A DNA stretch of 64,000 nt, taken from positions 382,428-446,427 of the forward strand of contig NZ_DF158896.1 in NCBI RefSeq assembly GCF_000307265.1, read 5' to 3'. A program made the translations under genes and the position numbers. Positions 41,922-51,200 of the stretch are shown piece after piece. Position 1 is the first letter of the stretch; every line of letters starts with the position of its first letter. This DNA comes from Oscillibacter ruminantium GH1. GTDB lineage: Bacteria > Bacillota > Clostridia > Oscillospirales > Oscillospiraceae. The notes under the pieces were generated by a model. The model had not been told where the DNA came from. It searched no databases and saw nothing but the letters and a program-made list of their open reading frames with translations.

Positions 41922-43458
41922 CCTCTTCGGGGGCCTGCTGCTTCAGGCCCAGCATGTATTCGCCCATCACCTCGTCGCTCAGGTCGGACGTATCTTCAAA
42001 ATAGGCGGAAATGCGCCCGCCGTACATGACGATCAAGCTGTCGGACAGCTCCATGACCTCGTTGAGGTCGGCGGATACCAGCAGCACCGCAACGCCCGAG
42101 CGGCTCAGCTCCACCAGCTTGCGGCGGATGAACTCCGTGGCGCCCACGTCGATGCCGCGGGTGGGCTGATCGGCGATGATGAGTTTGGGATTGTTGGAAA
42201 ATTCCCGGGCCACCACCACCTTTTGGATGTTGCCGCCGGAGAGCATCTTCACCTGCTGCGCGCCGGATTTGCACAGCACGGTATAGTCCTCAATCAACTG
42301 GTCACATTCATTATGAATGGCCTTCATGTCAAACAGGGGGCCTTTATTCAGCCGTTTTGTTCCGCACCGGTCGGAGATCAGGTTTTCTTCAATGGTGCCG
42401 CTATCCGCAATGCCATAGAGCATCCGATCCTCCGGCACAAGAGATACGCCCATCTCGCGAATTTTGCGCTGGGACTGCCCCAGAACGCTGGCTCCGTTTA
42501 CCTCCACAGACCCGGCGTTGGGCGTGTTCAGGTGGAACAGCATGTCCACCAGCTCTTTCTGCCCGTTGCCCTCTACGCCGGCAATGCCCAAAATCTCGCC
42601 CTGACGGAGATCGAAGGACACCTTGTCCAGCATTTTTTTGCCCCACTCGTTGATGTACTCCAAGTCCCGGACCCGCAGCACGGATTCGCCGGGCTGGGCC
42701 TTGCCCTTTTCCACCTTGAGCACCACGTCCCGGCCCACCATCAGACGGGAGATTTTTTCGGGGCTTTCGTCTTTCGTCTCATACACACCCATGGATCGTC
42801 CACCCCGGAGAATGGTCATGCGGTCGGTGATCTGCATGATCTCCGCCAGCTTGTGGGAGATGAAAATAATCGTGTAGCCCTGTTCCTTCAGACTCATCAG
42901 CTCTTTGAAAAGCTCTGTGGTTTCCTGTGTGGTCAAAACGGCGGTAGGCTCGTCCAGAATCAAAATTTTCGCACCCCGTACCAGTGCCTTCAAAATTTCC
43001 ACCTTCTGCTTCATTCCAACCGGAATGTCGCAGACCCGGGCGGTGGGGTCCACATGGAGATTGAACTTCTCCGCGTATTCCTTTGTGATCTCAATGGCCT
43101 TGCCGCTGTCAATAAACAGTCCGGATTTCTTAGGGACCATCCCCAGCACCATGTTCTCTGCCACGGTGAGGCTGGGCACCAGCATAAAGTGCTGATGGAC
43201 CATGCCCACGCCCTTGGCTATGGCCACGGTGGGAGAGGTCAGGTTGACCTTTTCGCCGTTGACCCAGATTTCGCCGCTTGTGGGCTGCTCCAGACCAAAC
43301 AGCATTTTCATAAGTGTGGATTTTCCAGCGCCGTTTTCTCCCATCAGCGCGTGAATCTCTCCCTTTCGGACGTTCAGGTCCACGCCCTGATTGGCGGCGA
43401 TGCCGTTGGGGTAGACCTTGGTGATCCCTTTCATTTGGACCACGTATTCCTCTGTCAT
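41899..43458 (-). CDS. Nucleoside ABC transporter ATP-binding protein (NupO-like)
   Basis: A 519-residue double ABC ATPase of the sugar/nucleoside type. Domain one has Walker A GENGAGKS and Walker B ILILDEPTAVLT. Domain two has VEGNGQKE in place of Walker A, LSGGNIQK as signature and LIIADQPTRGIDVG, the usual degenerate second site. The start is the ATG at 43458 after AGGAGGG; the open frame reaching 43884 is antisense-like sequence. It powers the NupP/NupQ permeases. Confidence 0.94.
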   Translation of the reverse strand: MTEEYVVQMKGITKVYPNGIAANQGVDLNVRKGEIHALMGENGAGKSTLMKMLFGLEQPTSGEIWVNGEKVNLTSPTVAIAKGVGMVHQHFMLVPSLTVAENMVLGMVPKKSGLFIDSGKAIEITKEYAEKFNLHVDPTARVCDIPVGMKQKVEILKALVRGAKILILDEPTAVLTTQETTELFKELMSLKEQGYTIIFISHKLAEIMQITDRMTILRGGRSMGVYETKDESPEKISRLMVGRDVVLKVEKGKAQPGESVLRVRDLEYINEWGKKMLDKVSFDLRQGEILGIAGVEGNGQKELVDMLFHLNTPNAGSVEVNGASVLGQSQRKIREMGVSLVPEDRMLYGIADSGTIEENLISDRCGTKRLNKGPLFDMKAIHNECDQLIEDYTVLCKSGAQQVKMLSGGNIQKVVVAREFSNNPKLIIADQPTRGIDVGATEFIRRKLVELSRSGVAVLLVSADLNEVMELSDSLIVMYGGRISAYFEDTSDLSDEVMGEYMLGLKQQAPEEVGRVCHE

Positions 43459-43583
43459 ATGCGGGATTCCCCCTCCTGTGATTTTCTGTGTGCGGTTTTT
43501 TAGGACGGATTGCGGTAAAACGCTCTCCTGTCCACGCAGATGGGGAGCGGCACGCCACTCTCCATCTGCATGGGCGGGAGCGA

Positions 43584-43611
43584 CAAAGAGGGGGCAAAAG
43601 CCCCCTCTTTG
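43584..43611 (-). terminator. Hairpin between the BMP lipoprotein and ATPase genes
   Basis: AAAGAGGGGGC and GCCCCCTCTTT pair around a short loop, between the binding-protein gene and the rest of the operon. Such partial terminators let the binding protein be made in excess over the membrane parts. Confidence 0.75.
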
Positions 43612-43627
43612 CGGCAAAGCGGGAAGT

Positions 43628-44767
43628 TTACGGACGGACGGATTCACGCAGGGCGATGGCCCCGTCGTTGTCGTCGATGGCGGAGGGCACAACCACAGAG
43701 CCGTCGATAATGCTCTGCTGTGCCGCTTCCAGAGCGGCCTTCGTCTCGTCGGAGGCGTATGTAGTGAAGTTCTTGTCGGTGACGATGCCAACGCCGCCCT
43801 CGGGAATGCCCAGCAGGATGTTCTGGCCGAACAGATCTTCGCCGGCGTCCCACTGGTCGAAGAACCAAACCAGAGAGTTGCCAATGTTCTTCAGGCCGGA
43901 GGTCAGGGTGATGGCGGCAAGGTCAGAGGAGAAGGTCAGCTCCTGATCGGAGTCCACGCCCAGGAACCATGCTTTGCCGGTTTCCAGAGCGGCCTCGGCG
44001 GCGCCGTTGCCGGAGTTGCCGGCCACGCCCCAGATGATGTCGCACTTGTTGTCGTTGATCATGGACAGGCCGTATTCCTTGGCGATGGCGGTGTCCACGT
44101 AGTCGTTGGTATAACGGGTATCAATTTTCACGTCGGGGTTGATGCTCTGTGCGCCCAGAATAAAGCCGTACAGGAAGTCGTTGATAACGGGGCTGTCCAT
44201 ACCGCCGACAAAGCCCAGAACCGCGTCTTCATTAATGTTGGCAACGCTGGTGTCGGTAGTCATGCAGGCGGCAAACACGCCCATGAGATAGCCCAGATCA
44301 TTCTGCTTGTAGTTGATGTTGACCACGTTGGGCTGGCTGGACTCAGAGTCAAAAATCAGATAGTGCTGGTCGGGATACTTGGCGGCGACTTCGTTCAGAT
44401 ATTCAGGCATCTGATAGGTGCCGCAGACCACCAGATCATATTCGCCCGCGTCGGATACCTCGTACAGGGTGGACAGCCAAGTGGGCTGGTCTTCGTCCGA
44501 GCCGCCCATCTCAATGGTGTTCAGGGTGATGCGGCCCGCATCGCGCAGCTGCTCAAGGCCCGACTCTGCCGAGTCAAAGAAGGACTTGTCGCCAAGGTTG
44601 CCGTTGACAAGATATGCCACATTGTACACCTTACCGCCTTCGGTGGAGCCGGAAGCCGCACCGGAACCGGAAGCAGCACCCGAGCCGGACGCGGCGGGGG
44701 TGCTTCCGCAAGCGGCCAGCGAGAATGTCATGGCCAGTGCAAGAGCAAGCGCAAACAACTTTTTCAT
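43628..44767 (-). CDS. BMP-family nucleoside-binding lipoprotein
   Basis: A 379-residue basic membrane protein (Bmp/PnrA/Med-type) lipoprotein. The lipobox is LAAC with Cys20, followed by a Ser/Ala/Gly linker and a periplasmic-binding fold opening with VYNVAYLVNGNLGDKSFFDSA, the hallmark of nucleoside-binding BMPs. It captures nucleosides for NupO/P/Q. ATG at 44767 is followed by MKKLF; a start five codons upstream is less likely. First gene of the operon. Confidence 0.93.
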   Translation of the reverse strand: MKKLFALALALAMTFSLAACGSTPAASGSGAASGSGAASGSTEGGKVYNVAYLVNGNLGDKSFFDSAESGLEQLRDAGRITLNTIEMGGSDEDQPTWLSTLYEVSDAGEYDLVVCGTYQMPEYLNEVAAKYPDQHYLIFDSESSQPNVVNINYKQNDLGYLMGVFAACMTTDTSVANINEDAVLGFVGGMDSPVINDFLYGFILGAQSINPDVKIDTRYTNDYVDTAIAKEYGLSMINDNKCDIIWGVAGNSGNGAAEAALETGKAWFLGVDSDQELTFSSDLAAITLTSGLKNIGNSLVWFFDQWDAGEDLFGQNILLGIPEGGVGIVTDKNFTTYASDETKAALEAAQQSIIDGSVVVPSAIDDNDGAIALRESVRP

Positions 44768-44794
44768 GTAAAGAACCTCCAAAATATTTTATCC

Positions 44795-44878
44795 CAAAGT
44801 TCCTCGAAACCATGAAACCATGTGCTGTTCGGAACTTTGAGATGAAATAATTGTAGCGACTCCCCATGCAAATGTCAA
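44795..44878 (-). promoter_or_regulatory. Promoter and structured leader of the nucleoside operon
   Basis: On the minus strand TTGACA (44878-44873), 17 bp, TACAAT (44855-44850) is a near-perfect promoter. The leader then contains CAAAGTTCC (44839-44831) and GGAACTTTG (44803-44795), which pair to form a stem over about 27 bases. It could be an mRNA-stabilising hairpin or an operator. Confidence 0.7.
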
Positions 44879-45001
44879 TTTGGACCAGAAAATTTATCTG
44901 TTTTTCACAAAAAAAGTCAGGTATTTCCGGCAACGCAATCGTTTGCGGAAAAGAAGCGGGATATCCGCTCCCGTCCGGCCCGCCGGAGAGGGATTTTTCA
45001 A

Positions 45002-45030
45002 TTGTACATTGGGGGATTTAATGGTACAAT
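45002..45030 (+). promoter_or_regulatory. Dyad-symmetric promoter of the nicotinamidase-like gene
   Basis: TTGTAC (45002-45007), 17 bp, TACAAT (45025-45030). The -35 and -10 are themselves arms of an inverted repeat, AATTGTAC at 45000-45007 and GTACAATT at 45024-45031, so a dimeric repressor could contact both at once. Confidence 0.5.
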
Positions 45031-45093
45031 TATAAAGGATCAGAGCACATTGGCCCCGCCGAGGCGGGAAGATGGAAAGGGACGGGGAGCGAC

Positions 45094-45624
45094 ATGGACT
45101 GCTTATTTGTCATCGATTATCAAAAGGATTTCGTGGACGGGGCGCTGGGCTTTTCCGGCGCCGAAAAGCTGGACAGGGGGATCGCCGCGCGGATTCGGGA
45201 ATACGGTCCGGGCCGCGTCTGGTTTACCCGGGATACCCACACTGCGGATTATTTGAACACCAGAGAGGGAAAACTTCTTCCGGTGATTCACTGCGTAAAG
45301 GGTACGCCCGGCTGGGAAAATTACGGCGAGACTGCCAAGGCGCTGGAGGAAGTGAGGGCGGTGGGCATCGACAAGGCGGCCTTCGGCATGGACCTCGGCG
45401 ACCCGGCGGTGCTGGCTGTTTTGCCAAAGGAGGCGGAGCGCATCGAACTGTGCGGACTGGTCTCCAACATCTGCCTGATCAGCAACGCGGCGGTGCTTCA
45501 GAGCCGCTATCCGCAGGCCCGCATCGCCGTGGATGCGCGGCTCACCGACAGTTTTGACCCGGTGCTCCATGAAAAGACACTGGATGTGCTGGCGGGATTG
45601 CAGGCGGAGATTTTGAACCGCTGA
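45094..45624 (+). CDS. Isochorismatase-family cysteine hydrolase, nicotinamidase-like
   Basis: A 176-residue hydrolase. The catalytic triad Asp8 (VIDYQKDF), Lys94 (DKAAFGMD) and Cys127 (LVSNICLISNA) and the metal site D48-H50 (RDTHTADY) with His66 (IHCVKGTPGW) are all in nicotinamidase order. It probably deamidates nicotinamide to nicotinate. Its place beside nucleoside hydrolases suggests recovery of nicotinamide released from imported ribosides, which is inference. It is transcribed divergently from the nucleoside operon. Confidence 0.87.
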   Translation: MDCLFVIDYQKDFVDGALGFSGAEKLDRGIAARIREYGPGRVWFTRDTHTADYLNTREGKLLPVIHCVKGTPGWENYGETAKALEEVRAVGIDKAAFGMDLGDPAVLAVLPKEAERIELCGLVSNICLISNAAVLQSRYPQARIAVDARLTDSFDPVLHEKTLDVLAGLQAEILNR

Positions 45625-45702
45625 TGCAAAATTAAAAAATCAACCGTTCCGGCGGGGTAGCCTGCGGGGGCGGAATTATGATCAATACAGGGAGGATATT
45701 CC

Positions 45703-47304
45703 ATGAAACTCAGCTTTTTCGGCGCCGATCAGTGCGTCACCGGCAGCTGCCATTGCCTGGAGATCAACGGTAAAACCATCCTGATAGACTGCGGTTTGCA
45801 GCAGGGGCGGGATGAAGTCTCCAACGGGGAGTTTCCATTTAACCCCGCGAATGTGGATTATGTGCTGGTGACCCACGCCCACATTGACCACTCCGGCCGC
45901 ATTCCCATGCTGATCCGGCAGGGCTTCCACGGGGAGATTCTCACCACCCGCCTCACCGCGGACCTGATGCGCATCATGCTGCTGGACTCTGCCCATATTC
46001 AGGAGCAGGACGCCGAGTGGAAAAACCGCAAGGGTGAGCGCGCCGGCCGCGCGCCGGTGGAGCCGCTGTATACGATTGAGGACGCTCAGAAGGTGGGCGA
46101 GTTTTTGCAGACCTGCGAATATCAGGAAACGGTGGACCTGTGCGAAGGCGTGACCGTTCAGTTTGCGGATGCGGGCCATCTGCTGGGTTCCGCCTCTATT
46201 TTGATGACGCTGCGGGAAAACGGGGTGGAGAAGACCATCATCTTCTCCGGAGATATCGGCAATGTGGACCAGCCCATCATTCGTGACCCGGTTCATTTCA
46301 CAGGGGCGGACTATGTGGTGATGGAATCCACCTACGGTGACCGGAATCACACTGAGGTGTGGAGCTATACGGACGATCTGGCGAAAATCATCGACGAGAC
46401 GATGGCCCGGGGCGGCAACGTGGTGATCCCCTCCTTTGCCGTGGGCCGCACACAGGAGTTGTTGTATTTCATCCGGGAGATCAAGGATAAGAACATGGTG
46501 AAGTCCAATCCGGACTTTCCTGTGTACATCGACTCTCCCCTTGCCAAGCAGGCCACCCAGATTTTCACCGGCGACCTCCGTGGATATCTGGACGAACAGG
46601 CGCTGGAGTTAGTGGCGGACGGTACCCATATGTTCAGCTTTTCCAACCTGCACATGACCGAGACGGTGGACGAATCCCGGGCGCTGAACGAAGACCGCAC
46701 GCCCAAGGTCATCATCTCCGCCTCCGGCATGTGCGACGCGGGCCGCATTCGCCACCATCTTAAGCACAATCTATGGCGCCCGGAGTGTACCGTTGCTTTC
46801 GTGGGCTATCAGGGGGAGGGAACGCTGGGGCGGCTCCTGCTCAACGGCGCGGAAAGCGTCAAGATGTTCGGTGAGGAAATCAATGTTCGGGCGCAGATCG
46901 TGAACTACACCGGCCTTTCTTCCCATGCCGACCGGGATCATCTGCTCAGCTGGATTGCGGATATCAAGGAGCCAAAGCCGCAGCATGTCTTCGTGGTCCA
47001 CGGCGACAGGGAGGTGGCCCCCTTCTTTGCCCAGACGATTCAGGGCATGGGTTTTACCGCCCACGCGCCCCAGTACACCGAGGTTTACGATCTGGCGGCG
47101 GACGTTCAGCTGGAGCCGGGCTATCTGCCTGAGCGCAAGGTCAAGACCGTGGAAGGAAGCAAGATTTCCCCGGCGTACGAGCGGCTGGTGTCCGTGGGCC
47201 AGATGGTGGTCGAAGCCATCAAGCGCGCCAAGGGCCGGGACAACAAAAGTCTGGCCAATTTTGCGGATCAGCTGAAAAAGGTGCTGGAGAAGTGGGAGGC
47301 GTAA
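45703..47304 (+). CDS. Metallo-beta-lactamase/beta-CASP RNA-processing hydrolase
   Basis: A 533-residue beta-CASP protein. The zinc motif THAHIDHSGRIP is at about residues 57-68; DAGHLLGSASI, FSGDIGN, VMESTYGDR and the C-terminal RMMBL segment (GLSSHADRDHLLSW, then FVVHGD) complete the CPSF-like nuclease fold. Relatives are RNA endonucleases or exonucleases. ATG at 45703 follows GGGAGG. No pathway partner is adjacent. Confidence 0.92.
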   Translation: MKLSFFGADQCVTGSCHCLEINGKTILIDCGLQQGRDEVSNGEFPFNPANVDYVLVTHAHIDHSGRIPMLIRQGFHGEILTTRLTADLMRIMLLDSAHIQEQDAEWKNRKGERAGRAPVEPLYTIEDAQKVGEFLQTCEYQETVDLCEGVTVQFADAGHLLGSASILMTLRENGVEKTIIFSGDIGNVDQPIIRDPVHFTGADYVVMESTYGDRNHTEVWSYTDDLAKIIDETMARGGNVVIPSFAVGRTQELLYFIREIKDKNMVKSNPDFPVYIDSPLAKQATQIFTGDLRGYLDEQALELVADGTHMFSFSNLHMTETVDESRALNEDRTPKVIISASGMCDAGRIRHHLKHNLWRPECTVAFVGYQGEGTLGRLLLNGAESVKMFGEEINVRAQIVNYTGLSSHADRDHLLSWIADIKEPKPQHVFVVHGDREVAPFFAQTIQGMGFTAHAPQYTEVYDLAADVQLEPGYLPERKVKTVEGSKISPAYERLVSVGQMVVEAIKRAKGRDNKSLANFADQLKKVLEKWEA

Positions 47305-47410
47305 ATCGCCCCCACAGGCTCGGTCTTCTGCTGCAGGTGACGCGATTCCACAAGCCCTGCGAAATTTCCCGTGCCGTCTTCGGCCCAATTTTTTCAATAA
47401 GGAAACATGT

Positions 47411-48784
47411 ATGGAACGTCTGTTGTTGAACAATTCCTATACCGGCACGGTGGAGGGCTACTCCAGCGAGGGCCTTGGCATCGTCCGGATCGACGGCGCG
47501 GTGGTATTCGTACCCCGCGCCGTCCGCGGCGAGCGCGTTAAAATCCGCATCACAAAGGTTATGAAAACCTGCTACGCGGGGGAGATCGCGGAGCTTTTGA
47601 CCGCCTCGCCGGAGCGGGTGGAATCGGACTGCCCGTATTTTGGCCAGTGCGGCGGCTGTGTCTACCGGCACATGAGTTACGCCGAAGAATTGCGGGCCAA
47701 AAAGCAGAAGGTGCAGGATGCGCTGGAGCGCATTGGGGGCCTTGATCTGCGGGTGGAGGAGATTTTGGGCGCGGACGACCCGCTCCACTACCGCAACAAG
47801 GCCCAATACCCGGTGGGAGGCGGCAATGCTGTTGGCTTTTACCGCCAGCGGAGCCACGAGGTTATCCCCGTGGAGCGCTGCCAAATCTGCGCTCCCGCCG
47901 CCGACGCCACCGCCGGGGCCGTGGCCGCGTGGATGCGGAAGTACGGTGTTCCGGCTTATGATGAGCGGACGGGGAAGGGACTGGTGCGCCATGTTTACGT
48001 GCGCACCAACAAAAAAGGCGAGAGCCTTTGCTGCGTGGTGCTCAACGGTAAAAATGCGCCCCGGGAGCCGGAGCTGGCCGCCATGATTTTGGTCGCCGCG
48101 CCCCAGACCGTTGGCGTGGTGCTCAACGGCAACACCCGTCCGGGTAACGTGATTCTGGGGAATCGGTATCGAACACTCTGGGGACAGGATTTCTTGATGG
48201 ACGAGCTGTGCGGCCTGATGTTCAAGCTGTCGGTGCCGTCGTTTTATCAGGTGAACCGGGAGCAGGCCGAGGTACTGTACGGCAGGGCTGTGGAGTTCGC
48301 CGGATTGACCGGGGAGGAGACAGTCCTTGATTTATACTGCGGCGCTGGAACCATCACGCTGACCATGGCCGGAAAGGCAAAAAGGGTGATCGGTGCGGAG
48401 ATCGTCCCCGAGGCCGTTGAAAACGCAAGGGAGAACGCCGCGCGCAACGGCGTCCAAAATGCGGAGTTTTTCTGTGGTGATGCGTCGGAAATTGCCGCTA
48501 AGCTGGAGCGGGAGGGCCTGCGGCCCGATGTAATTACCGTTGATCCGCCCCGGAAGGGCTTGGCCCCGGAGGTGATTGGAACTGTCGCCGCCATGAAGCC
48601 GAAGCGGGTGGTGTACGTCTCCTGTGACCCTGCCACGCTGGCCCGGGATTTGAAACACTTTGGGAAACTGGGGTATCAGGCGCACCGCGCTGTGGCGGTG
48701 GATCTGTTTCCGGGAACGTATCATGTGGAGACGTGCGTACTTTTATCCCACAAAAACCCACAAACATCTCCACCATCTTTATAA
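47411..48784 (+). CDS. rlmD: 23S rRNA (uracil-C5)-methyltransferase RlmD/RumA family
   Basis: A 457-residue TRAM-domain RNA uracil methyltransferase. Four cysteines for a [4Fe-4S] cluster (Cys74, Cys80, Cys83, Cys160), the SAM loop VLDLYCGAGT, the VDPPRKGL motif and the nucleophile VYVSCDPATLARD are present. The conserved end HVETCVLLSHK is followed by about nine residues (NPQTSPPSL) that are read from sequence overlapping the recombinase gene. The gene thus stays functional after the element inserted at its 3' end. The gene is a well-known target of large serine recombinases. Confidence 0.92.
   Translation: MERLLLNNSYTGTVEGYSSEGLGIVRIDGAVVFVPRAVRGERVKIRITKVMKTCYAGEIAELLTASPERVESDCPYFGQCGGCVYRHMSYAEELRAKKQKVQDALERIGGLDLRVEEILGADDPLHYRNKAQYPVGGGNAVGFYRQRSHEVIPVERCQICAPAADATAGAVAAWMRKYGVPAYDERTGKGLVRHVYVRTNKKGESLCCVVLNGKNAPREPELAAMILVAAPQTVGVVLNGNTRPGNVILGNRYRTLWGQDFLMDELCGLMFKLSVPSFYQVNREQAEVLYGRAVEFAGLTGEETVLDLYCGAGTITLTMAGKAKRVIGAEIVPEAVENARENAARNGVQNAEFFCGDASEIAAKLEREGLRPDVITVDPPRKGLAPEVIGTVAAMKPKRVVYVSCDPATLARDLKHFGKLGYQAHRAVAVDLFPGTYHVETCVLLSHKNPQTSPPSL
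48715..48760. other. Putative attachment junction (attL) of the integrated element
   Basis: The junction lies within the last codons of rlmD, around CATGTGGAGACGTG then CGTACTTTTATCCC, where the composition changes from GC-rich to AT-rich and the recombinase gene begins on the other strand. I did not find an equivalent copy further right in the window, so the other end is missing or too diverged. Confidence 0.55.
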
Positions 48785-50370
48785 ACAGGAAAATTGAATA
48801 AAATGGACTTCAGAGGTAGCTCTGATTCATCACATGGGAAAATCTCTATTTCTTTGATTAGCGAAGAAATCAGAGATTTTTTCTCTTCATCACTGATTTT
48901 GTCATACACTTTATCAAAGTTTGCCAGTAGAGTGTAGATGTTTTCCAGTGTGATAGCATCTTGCTCCACAGCTTTGCGGCGCAGCTTTACATCCTCAATT
49001 TTTTCTTCCAGCTCTACAATGGTGTCATATAGTCCATCAAGGCGAAGGGTCATATCGTGGAGCTTGCGTTCTCTAAAACGAGTATCTTCCGGCAGACTGT
49101 CTATTTCATTTTCAAGACGGGTTTTATTAAGCTCAACCTCCCGTAGCTTGGATTCATAATTGCTTAGTTCTCTGTTTAAAGTGGAAGTATCAATTTCCTT
49201 ACCTATCCTTGATTTGATTTCTGTTGCAAAATCTTGATTTTTAATCAACTCTCTGATTGCCTCAATAACAAGCGGCTCTATGTCAGTTTTCTTGAGCATA
49301 GCTTTATAGTCGCAGCTTTTTCCCCGTGCGGTGCGAGCCTTACTGCACACATAATAGTAAATCTCTTTATATGTACCGTCTTTGTTTGTCCAAGCGTGTT
49401 TGTTGGTGTACATCGGGCCACCGCATTTCGGGCATTTTAAAATACCACTTAATAAGTGCGCTCTGTCCCGACCAATTTTAGACGGGGATTTAATGCCTGT
49501 TAATTCTCGTTTTACATGTGCCTTATTCCAGAGCGTCTCATCTATGATAGCTTCGTGCTGACCGTCTGCAATAATGTATTCATCCTGGTGTACTTGGCGG
49601 TATTCGTTTTTTGTGCCCTTGACCTTTTCTCTTGTTCGTCTGCCAAAGGCAATTTTTCCAGTGTACACAGGATTGTCGATTATCATTCTGACAAAATGCG
49701 TACTCCATTGTGAAAGAGTACCGTTGGCACGTTTAATTTTTGGGATACCCTGCAAATTAAGATAGTTAGCAATTTTATAAAATCCCATATTGCCGTTTAC
49801 ATATTTGTCAAAAATAATTCGTATCGCTTCGGCTTCATTTTCTTGGATATAGAGCTGTTTGTCTTTGAGGTAGTAACCATAGGGAGCAAACCCACCATTC
49901 CATCCACCTTGACGAGCTTTTTCTTTTCGTCCGTTCATTGTCTGCTCTATGATATTTTCACGCTCTATTTCTGCAACGGCAGACAACACTGAAATCAAAA
50001 GCTTTCCGCTTGTTTGCGAGGAATCAATTCCTTCCTCAATGCAAATTAAGTTTACACCAAAGGATTGAACGTGTTCCAAAGAATTTAAAATATCGGCTGC
50101 ATTTCTGCCAAAGCGGGAGAGCTTATAGACTAAGATGTAGTCAATCTCTAACCCATTTTCAATATCACACAGCATTTGTTTAAAAGCGGGTCTGCCTTCT
50201 ATGGATTTGCCGGATTTACCAGCATCTTCGTAAATATCTACAATTTCCATTTCTTCTCTGTCTGCAAAACGTCTTAAGCTGTTTTTCTGCCCATCCAAGC
50301 TGAACCCATCAACCTGCATTTCGGTACTTACACGAGGGTAAAGTACACATTTTTTTCCACTCCGATTCAT
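48721..50370 (-). CDS. Large serine recombinase (integrase)
   Basis: A 549-residue recombinase. The resolvase catalytic domain has the nucleophile in YPRVSTEMQVDGFSLDGQ (Ser15), then YKLSRFGRNA; the recombinase domain carries FAPYGYY and NPVYTGKI; a zinc ribbon has CPKCGG with later Cys in YYVCSKARTARGKSCDY; a C-terminal coiled coil ends the protein. It would integrate and excise the element at the rlmD 3' end. Its stop lies inside rlmD, so the two genes overlap tail to tail by 64 bp. AT-richer than the flanking chromosome. Confidence 0.94.
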   Translation of the reverse strand: MNRSGKKCVLYPRVSTEMQVDGFSLDGQKNSLRRFADREEMEIVDIYEDAGKSGKSIEGRPAFKQMLCDIENGLEIDYILVYKLSRFGRNAADILNSLEHVQSFGVNLICIEEGIDSSQTSGKLLISVLSAVAEIERENIIEQTMNGRKEKARQGGWNGGFAPYGYYLKDKQLYIQENEAEAIRIIFDKYVNGNMGFYKIANYLNLQGIPKIKRANGTLSQWSTHFVRMIIDNPVYTGKIAFGRRTREKVKGTKNEYRQVHQDEYIIADGQHEAIIDETLWNKAHVKRELTGIKSPSKIGRDRAHLLSGILKCPKCGGPMYTNKHAWTNKDGTYKEIYYYVCSKARTARGKSCDYKAMLKKTDIEPLVIEAIRELIKNQDFATEIKSRIGKEIDTSTLNRELSNYESKLREVELNKTRLENEIDSLPEDTRFRERKLHDMTLRLDGLYDTIVELEEKIEDVKLRRKAVEQDAITLENIYTLLANFDKVYDKISDEEKKSLISSLIKEIEIFPCDESELPLKSILFNFPVYKDGGDVCGFLWDKSTHVST

Positions 50371-50425
50371 ATTAGTTGACCTCCAATCAATGATTGGAAA
50401 ACATCAATCCATAAGCACTGCTCTA

Positions 50426-50596
50426 TTAGACATCACGATTGATTTCATCTAAAACCTCTGCACCATGCTTTTCTATAATCCGAGAAAGTACATTGATAAA
50501 ATCCTGATATGCTTTGGTTTTCTCATAAGAATTAGGCGGTGCAGCAGCCGTAGCAGTAGGAACAGGTGCATTTTTGATATTTTCCATTCGCAATCA
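50426..50596 (-). CDS. Small element protein upstream of the recombinase, start possibly frameshifted
   Basis: A 56-codon frame whose sequence (IKNAPVPTATAAAPPNSYEK, then IINV-like helix FINVLSRIIEKHGAEVLDEI) looks like a real small helical protein. An ATG preceded by a perfect GGAGGTGAT stands at 50586, but it is one base out of frame with this peptide; the in-frame GTG at 50596 lies inside that ribosome site. A single-base loss in the AAA run after ATGGAA would explain this. The protein lies between the recombinase and the rest of the element. Confidence 0.4.
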
Positions 50597-50599
50597 CCT

Positions 50600-51200
50600 C
50601 CAAGTGTCTTGCTTACATAAAGTATAAGCGTATCGACGGTTTATGAAAAGTTTGTCACTGTCTCATTTATAGTAAAACCAAGCACACCGCAAATTTTGAT
50701 AAAACAAAAATGCGGTGCGGTTAGTTTTAACAGTTTGCCGTATTTGCCACGCACCCCGGCAAGGGGATATTTTGAGCTGCCGTTAGCGAAAGCATATATG
50801 CTTTTGGCATCATAGTCCCGCAATACCGTATGTGCTTCTCCCAAAAGCCACGCATACCGCAGGAACTCCCCCTCAAGTCTGTGGGAGGTCGTGAGAAAGT
50901 ATCATTATCCCTTATGTGTGTTATGGCGACGAACGTGCTACCGTTCGGTCTAATGGCTGCATTTATCGCTCCAACGGCTGTAATACCCATGCTCATAAAG
51001 GCTCTCGTCAATTATTTGGTTTCCTTTTTGTCAAGGGTGTTACAACGGTCATCATGGCGATGCCCATTATGTCGCTTTGCTTTTCAGCCACATAAGTTTC
51101 GTACTCAAAATATCGTATATTCAGTTGTCAAGGAACATAGAAAAGGATTTTACCTCCCTCTATATACCCTGACTTTTTTCCTTAGGGAACGGAACATGAT
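50600..51200. other. Element region without a recognised gene
   Basis: Several overlapping short frames occur on both strands, none with a good start signal or recognisable product. A CACCGCA/TGCGGTG hairpin lies at about 50686-50718. In related elements small excision or regulatory genes occupy this place, so the region may be decayed. Confidence 0.35.
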
